A stretch of DNA of 15,456 nt from assembly GCA_035697145.1 (NCBI GenBank), contig DASSDL010000251.1:1-15456 (forward strand). Direction: 5' to 3'. This document shows positions 13,090 to 15,456 of this stretch, one piece after another. The DNA is from DASQUK01 sp035697145 (GTDB taxonomy: Bacteria; Actinomycetota; Acidimicrobiia; Acidimicrobiales; VFJN01). Made by a program: the position numbers and the translations under genes. The notes under the pieces are model-generated. The model ran no database searches. It saw only the letters and a list, made by a program, of their open reading frames with translations, and was not told the origin of the DNA. The number at the start of each line of letters is the position of its first letter. Position 1 is the stretch's first letter.

Positions 13090-14271
13090 ATGCGCAACGA
13101 AGAACAAGAGACGTTCTCGGCGCTGGGCGTATCTCCCGACCTCGTAGCGGTGCTCGACAGCGCGGGCATCTCGACGCCGTTCCCCGTCCAGCTCCTATGT
13201 ATTCCTGACGCCCTCGCCGGCCGCGACGTTTGCGGCAAGGCCAAGACCGGGTCGGGCAAGACCCTCGCGTTCGGCCTCCCGTTGGTCGAGCGGGTGGCGC
13301 CGGCCTCGCCCAAGCGACCGACCGGCCTGGTGCTCGTGCCGACCCGCGAACTTGCCATGCAGGTTTCCGACGTCCTGCGGCCGCTGCTTCACGCCCGAGC
13401 GCTCCGGCTCGTTACCGTCTACGGCGGTGGCCAGATGGGCCGGCAGATCGCCGCCCTTCAGGAGGGCGCCGAGATCGTCGTCGCCACCCCGGGGCGGCTG
13501 ATCGATCTCATCGACCGCCGTGTTGCCGACCTCGGCGACGTCGGCAACGTCGTGATCGATGAGGCCGACCGCATGGCCGACATGGGCTTCCTCCCGCAGG
13601 TGGAGTGGGTGCTGCGCCACATCGGTCGGAGTCACCAGACGCTGTTGTTCTCGGCCACGCTCGATGGTGGCATCCAGGGCCTCGTCGACCGTTACCAACG
13701 CGATCCGGTGTTCCACGAGGTGGGCTCGACCACTCACACGGTCGAGGAGATGGCCCATCGCTTCCTGCTGGTCCACGAGATGGACAAGCCCAGGCTGGTC
13801 GCCGCCATCAGCCGCTCGGGCGGCCGCTGCCTGGTGTTCGTCAACACCAAGCGGGCTGCCGACCGGGTGGCCCGCCAGCTCGGCGACGCGGGGGTCGACG
13901 CCCGGGCCATCCACGGTGACCTCCGCCAGGAGGTACGCGAGCGGGCGCTCAAGCGGTTCTCCGACGGCAAGCTGGCCGTGCTCGTGGCGACCGACGTGGC
14001 GGCCCGCGGACTCGACATCGACGAGCTCGACATCGTCATCCAGTACGACCCACCGCCCGATCCCAAGACCTACCTGCACCGGGCCGGCCGCACGGCCCGG
14101 GCCGGCGCCGCGGGGCTGGCGGTGACGTTGGTGCTGTGGAACGAGGAGCTCGAGGTCCGGCGCGTGAAGCGCCGCCTCGGGCTCGAGGAGCCCATCGTCG
14201 AGATGTTCTCCAACGACGAGCGGCTCGCCGACCTCGCTGGCTGGGATCCGGCCCGCGAGGGCGCGGCCTAG
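13090..14271 (+). CDS. DEAD-box ATP-dependent RNA helicase
   Basis: The protein has 393 residues, essentially the bare two-domain core. The motifs appear in order: the Q-motif region (FSALGVSPDL..AGISTPFPVQ, about 9-34), motif I AKTGSGKT (51-58), PTRELA (84-89), TPGR (133-136), motif II DEAD (157-160), motif III SAT (188-190), motif IV LVFVNTKRAAD (248-258), motif V VATDVAARGLDI (299-310) and motif VI HRAGRTARAG (330-339). It unwinds short RNA duplexes or remodels RNP, for instance in ribosome assembly or mRNA decay at low temperature. It lacks the long basic C-terminal tail of RhlE or DeaD proteins. The ATG at 13090 is chosen over the one at 13048 because homology starts there and TATGCT stands just upstream. 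It lies 54 nt after the cyclase and converges on the NUDIX gene. Confidence 0.96.
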   Translation: MRNEEQETFSALGVSPDLVAVLDSAGISTPFPVQLLCIPDALAGRDVCGKAKTGSGKTLAFGLPLVERVAPASPKRPTGLVLVPTRELAMQVSDVLRPLLHARALRLVTVYGGGQMGRQIAALQEGAEIVVATPGRLIDLIDRRVADLGDVGNVVIDEADRMADMGFLPQVEWVLRHIGRSHQTLLFSATLDGGIQGLVDRYQRDPVFHEVGSTTHTVEEMAHRFLLVHEMDKPRLVAAISRSGGRCLVFVNTKRAADRVARQLGDAGVDARAIHGDLRQEVRERALKRFSDGKLAVLVATDVAARGLDIDELDIVIQYDPPPDPKTYLHRAGRTARAGAAGLAVTLVLWNEELEVRRVKRRLGLEEPIVEMFSNDERLADLAGWDPAREGAA

Positions 14272-14283
14272 CGCCCACAAGCC

Positions 14284-14817
14284 CTATATCGCGGAGAACG
14301 CCAGAGCCCACAGGAGCCCGGTGAGCGACATCCCGTCGTACACCTGGCCCTCTTCGATGAGCCACCGGACCTTGTCGGGTTCTACCCACTCGATCCGCTC
14401 GCTCTCGCTGGGGTCGGTGGGTTCGCCGACGCGGGTGCCACCGTTGGCCGTGAACAGGTGGAACACCTGGTCCGTCGAGCCGTTGTTGGGCGCATACGCG
14501 CCCAGGCGGCGCAACGGACCGGGTCGCCAGCCGGTCTCCTCGATCGTCTCCCGGACGGCGGCCTCCTCGGGCGACTCTCCGGGCTCGATGCGGCCCGCCG
14601 GGATCTCCCAGCCCCACGTGTCGGTGATGAAGCGGTGGCGCCAGATGAGCAGGACCCCGCGATCGGGGTCGCGGACGACCGTCCCGGCTGCCGGCTGCGG
14701 GTAGCGCACGACGTGGTGGTCGAAGCGCTCACCGCCGGGGACCTCTATGTCCACCAGCACGAGCCGGAGCCACTCCGAGTCGTAGATGGGCCGCTCGCCG
14801 TGGATCGTCCAGCGCAT
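14284..14817 (-). CDS. NUDIX hydrolase, ADP-ribose pyrophosphatase-like
   Basis: The protein has 177 residues. The Nudix box GX5EX7REX2EEXG is complete: G75, E81, R89-E90, E93-E94, G96 in AGRIEPGESPEEAAVRETIE and ETGW. The preceding DTWGWEIPAGRIEPG is typical of the ADP-ribose pyrophosphatase/NudF-like branch, which cleaves nucleoside diphosphates linked to another moiety with Mg2+. The exact substrate is unknown. N-terminal strands (ERPIYDSEWLRLVLVDIEVP) and a C-terminal helix (MSLTGLLWALAFS) are normal for the branch. The ATG at 14817 has no SD; TAACCT lies 7 nt before it. It follows the GNAT gene by 10 nt on the same strand, so it can be read both from the GNAT transcript and from its own leaderless start. 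Confidence 0.94.
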   Translation of the reverse strand: MRWTIHGERPIYDSEWLRLVLVDIEVPGGERFDHHVVRYPQPAAGTVVRDPDRGVLLIWRHRFITDTWGWEIPAGRIEPGESPEEAAVRETIEETGWRPGPLRRLGAYAPNNGSTDQVFHLFTANGGTRVGEPTDPSESERIEWVEPDKVRWLIEEGQVYDGMSLTGLLWALAFSAI

Positions 14818-14824
14818 CGGGTCG

Positions 14825-14830
14825 AGGTTA
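14825..14830 (-). promoter_or_regulatory. Candidate -10 box of the NUDIX gene, overlapping the GNAT stop
   Basis: TAACCT on the minus strand ends 7 nt before the NUDIX ATG. Its first three bases are the TAA stop codon of the GNAT gene. Confidence 0.38.
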
Positions 14831-15343
14831 GGGGGGTGGAGCTCCGGTGACGCCACCGAGGTCGAGCCACATGGCGATGTGGGGCCCGATCTCGGGGTCG
14901 TCCCAGGGCGCCCCGTGGGTCCTGAAGCCCGCTCGCTCGTAGAGCCGCCGGGCCGGGACCCGGGCGTTGCACCACACGATGTCGCCGCCGGCCGCGGCCA
15001 CGTGGGCGAGCGCCGTCTGCAGGACCCGCGTCCCGATACCACGCCCGCGGCGGTCCGGTGCCGTGGCCATGCCGCGCAGCCGCCAGGCGTCGGGCCGGTC
15101 GGGGAGCCAGGGGCAGGGCTCGGGATAAACGACGGCGGTGGCCACCACGTCTCCGCCGGGCGTTCGGGCCGCGAACGACGCGGTCGACGGGTCGTCGTCG
15201 ATCGCGAAGCGGGCCGCGGTCGTCGGTCGGCCGGGCCGGAGCACCCGCTGGCGCAACGGGTAGGTGACGGCGGCGTCGACGCGTTCCACCGTGACGTCCG
15301 GGTCGGGCGGGACATCGCGGTCGGTCGTGTCCTGGTCGGCCAC
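14828..15343 (-). CDS. GNAT-family N-acetyltransferase
   Basis: The protein has 171 residues. The acetyl-CoA-binding motif A is R98-R-G-R-G-I-G104 within LRGMATAPDRRGRGIGTRVL. Motif B follows as ARRLYERAGFRTHG at 131-144, with VTYPLRQRVLRPGRP near the N-terminus. The opening PLRxxVLRPG and the closing PHIAMWLDL put it in a common small-GNAT subgroup of unknown substrate. It transfers an acetyl group from acetyl-CoA to an amine; the partner is not evident. It starts with GTG at 15343, with TACCGT 7 nt upstream and no SD. The first 15 residues are acidic and poorly conserved in style, so a later start is possible. It is the first gene of a two-gene unit with the NUDIX hydrolase. Confidence 0.92.
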   Translation of the reverse strand: MADQDTTDRDVPPDPDVTVERVDAAVTYPLRQRVLRPGRPTTAARFAIDDDPSTASFAARTPGGDVVATAVVYPEPCPWLPDRPDAWRLRGMATAPDRRGRGIGTRVLQTALAHVAAAGGDIVWCNARVPARRLYERAGFRTHGAPWDDPEIGPHIAMWLDLGGVTGAPPP

Positions 15344-15350
15344 GGAATCG

Positions 15351-15356
15351 ACGGTA
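15351..15356 (-). promoter_or_regulatory. Candidate -10 box of the GNAT gene (leaderless GTG)
   Basis: TACCGT on the minus strand ends 7 nt before the GTG at 15343. It is the same hexamer, at the same distance, as before the acyl-CoA dehydrogenase. It lies within the palindrome ACGGTACCGT. Confidence 0.42.
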
Positions 15357-15395
15357 CCGTCGGCCAGGACGATGGCACGCCAGGTTCCCTATCCC

Positions 15396-15436
15396 GAGGC
15401 AATGACGAACGCCTGTCGGAGCATGAGGCAATGACG
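15396..15436 (+). repeat. Two direct copies of GAGGCAATGACG, 29 bp apart
   Basis: Copies lie at 15396-15407 and 15425-15436 in the region upstream of the GNAT gene. Each contains an ATG preceded by GAGG. The first opens only a 10-codon frame (MTNACRSMRQ); the second stays open to the window edge (MTHGNGSP). They may be regulatory sites or the start of a plus-strand gene beyond the edge. Confidence 0.4.
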
Positions 15437-15456
15437 CACGGAAACGGTTCGCCATT

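Noticed and set aside
13195..14280. Minus-strand open frame (361 aa) across the helicase
   Set aside because: It is antisense to an intact DEAD-box helicase with all motifs, and its translation has no recognisable domain.
15431..15456. Possible plus-strand gene start (MTHGNGSP...) at the right edge
   Set aside because: Only 8 codons are visible, with a weak GAGG upstream and the start lying in a direct repeat. The evidence is too thin for a CDS call.
1..15456. CRISPR arrays, tRNA/rRNA genes, prophage or defence systems
   Set aside because: I saw no regularly spaced repeats beyond the single pair at 15396-15436, no tRNA-like cloverleaf and no toxin, nuclease or integrase motifs. The serine hydrolase and MBL-fold genes are not resistance genes by their motifs.

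Overview
The window is high-GC DNA (roughly 70% by eye) from an actinobacterium. An Acidimicrobiia-type or related lineage fits best, but this is inferred from protein style rather than from a marker gene. Supporting signs are the SigE-type ECF sigma factor, a FadE5-like 600-residue acyl-CoA dehydrogenase, a minimal class III nucleotidyl cyclase of mycobacterial style, a DUF4394 secreted protein, and many genes that appear leaderless. I see no rRNA, tRNA, CRISPR array or complete insertion sequence.

Layout. 1-118 (-) is the N-terminus of a nucleoside deaminase cut by the window edge. 453-1226 (+) is a fusion of a muconolactone isomerase-like domain to DUF3237. 1257-4855 (-) is a same-strand block read right to left: a 2-oxoglutarate/Fe(II) oxygenase, a small DUF1579-like protein, an ECF sigma factor, and a large single-pass membrane protein whose start overlaps the sigma stop (GTGA). 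4979-5785 (+) is a lipoprotein converging on msrA (5794-6444, -). 6522-7334 (-) is a metallo-beta-lactamase-fold protein that has lost its metal-binding motif. It is divergent from an IclR-family regulator (7547-8470, +), which is followed by an acyl-CoA dehydrogenase (8532-10340, +). 10469-11359 (+) is an exported DUF4394 protein, followed by a hairpin terminator and a 165-bp palindromic MITE-like element (11432-11596). The MITE end supplies the stop codon of a class C beta-lactamase-like serine hydrolase (11593-12405, -). Divergent from that gene lie a stand-alone adenylate/guanylate cyclase (12490-13035, +) and a DEAD-box RNA helicase (13090-14271, +). The window closes with a NUDIX hydrolase and a GNAT acetyltransferase (14284-15343, -).

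The genes fall into several functional groups: a stress or envelope signalling pair (sigma plus membrane partner), acyl-CoA oxidation with a possible local IclR regulator, methionine-sulfoxide repair, nucleotide second-messenger synthesis, RNA remodelling and nucleotide sanitation. No single pathway unites them, so the window is mostly ordinary chromosome.

The points most worth a second look are these. (1) A recurring TANNNT box sits 7-8 nt before the start codon in seven genes without a Shine-Dalgarno site (an eighth has it at 11 nt), while seven other genes carry clear SD sites. (2) The MIase-DUF3237 fusion has a second SD and ATG exactly at the domain junction. (3) The MBL-fold protein reads TGSSIEQAGG where THxHxDHxGG is expected. 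(4) The MITE-like palindrome forms the end of a neighbouring gene.
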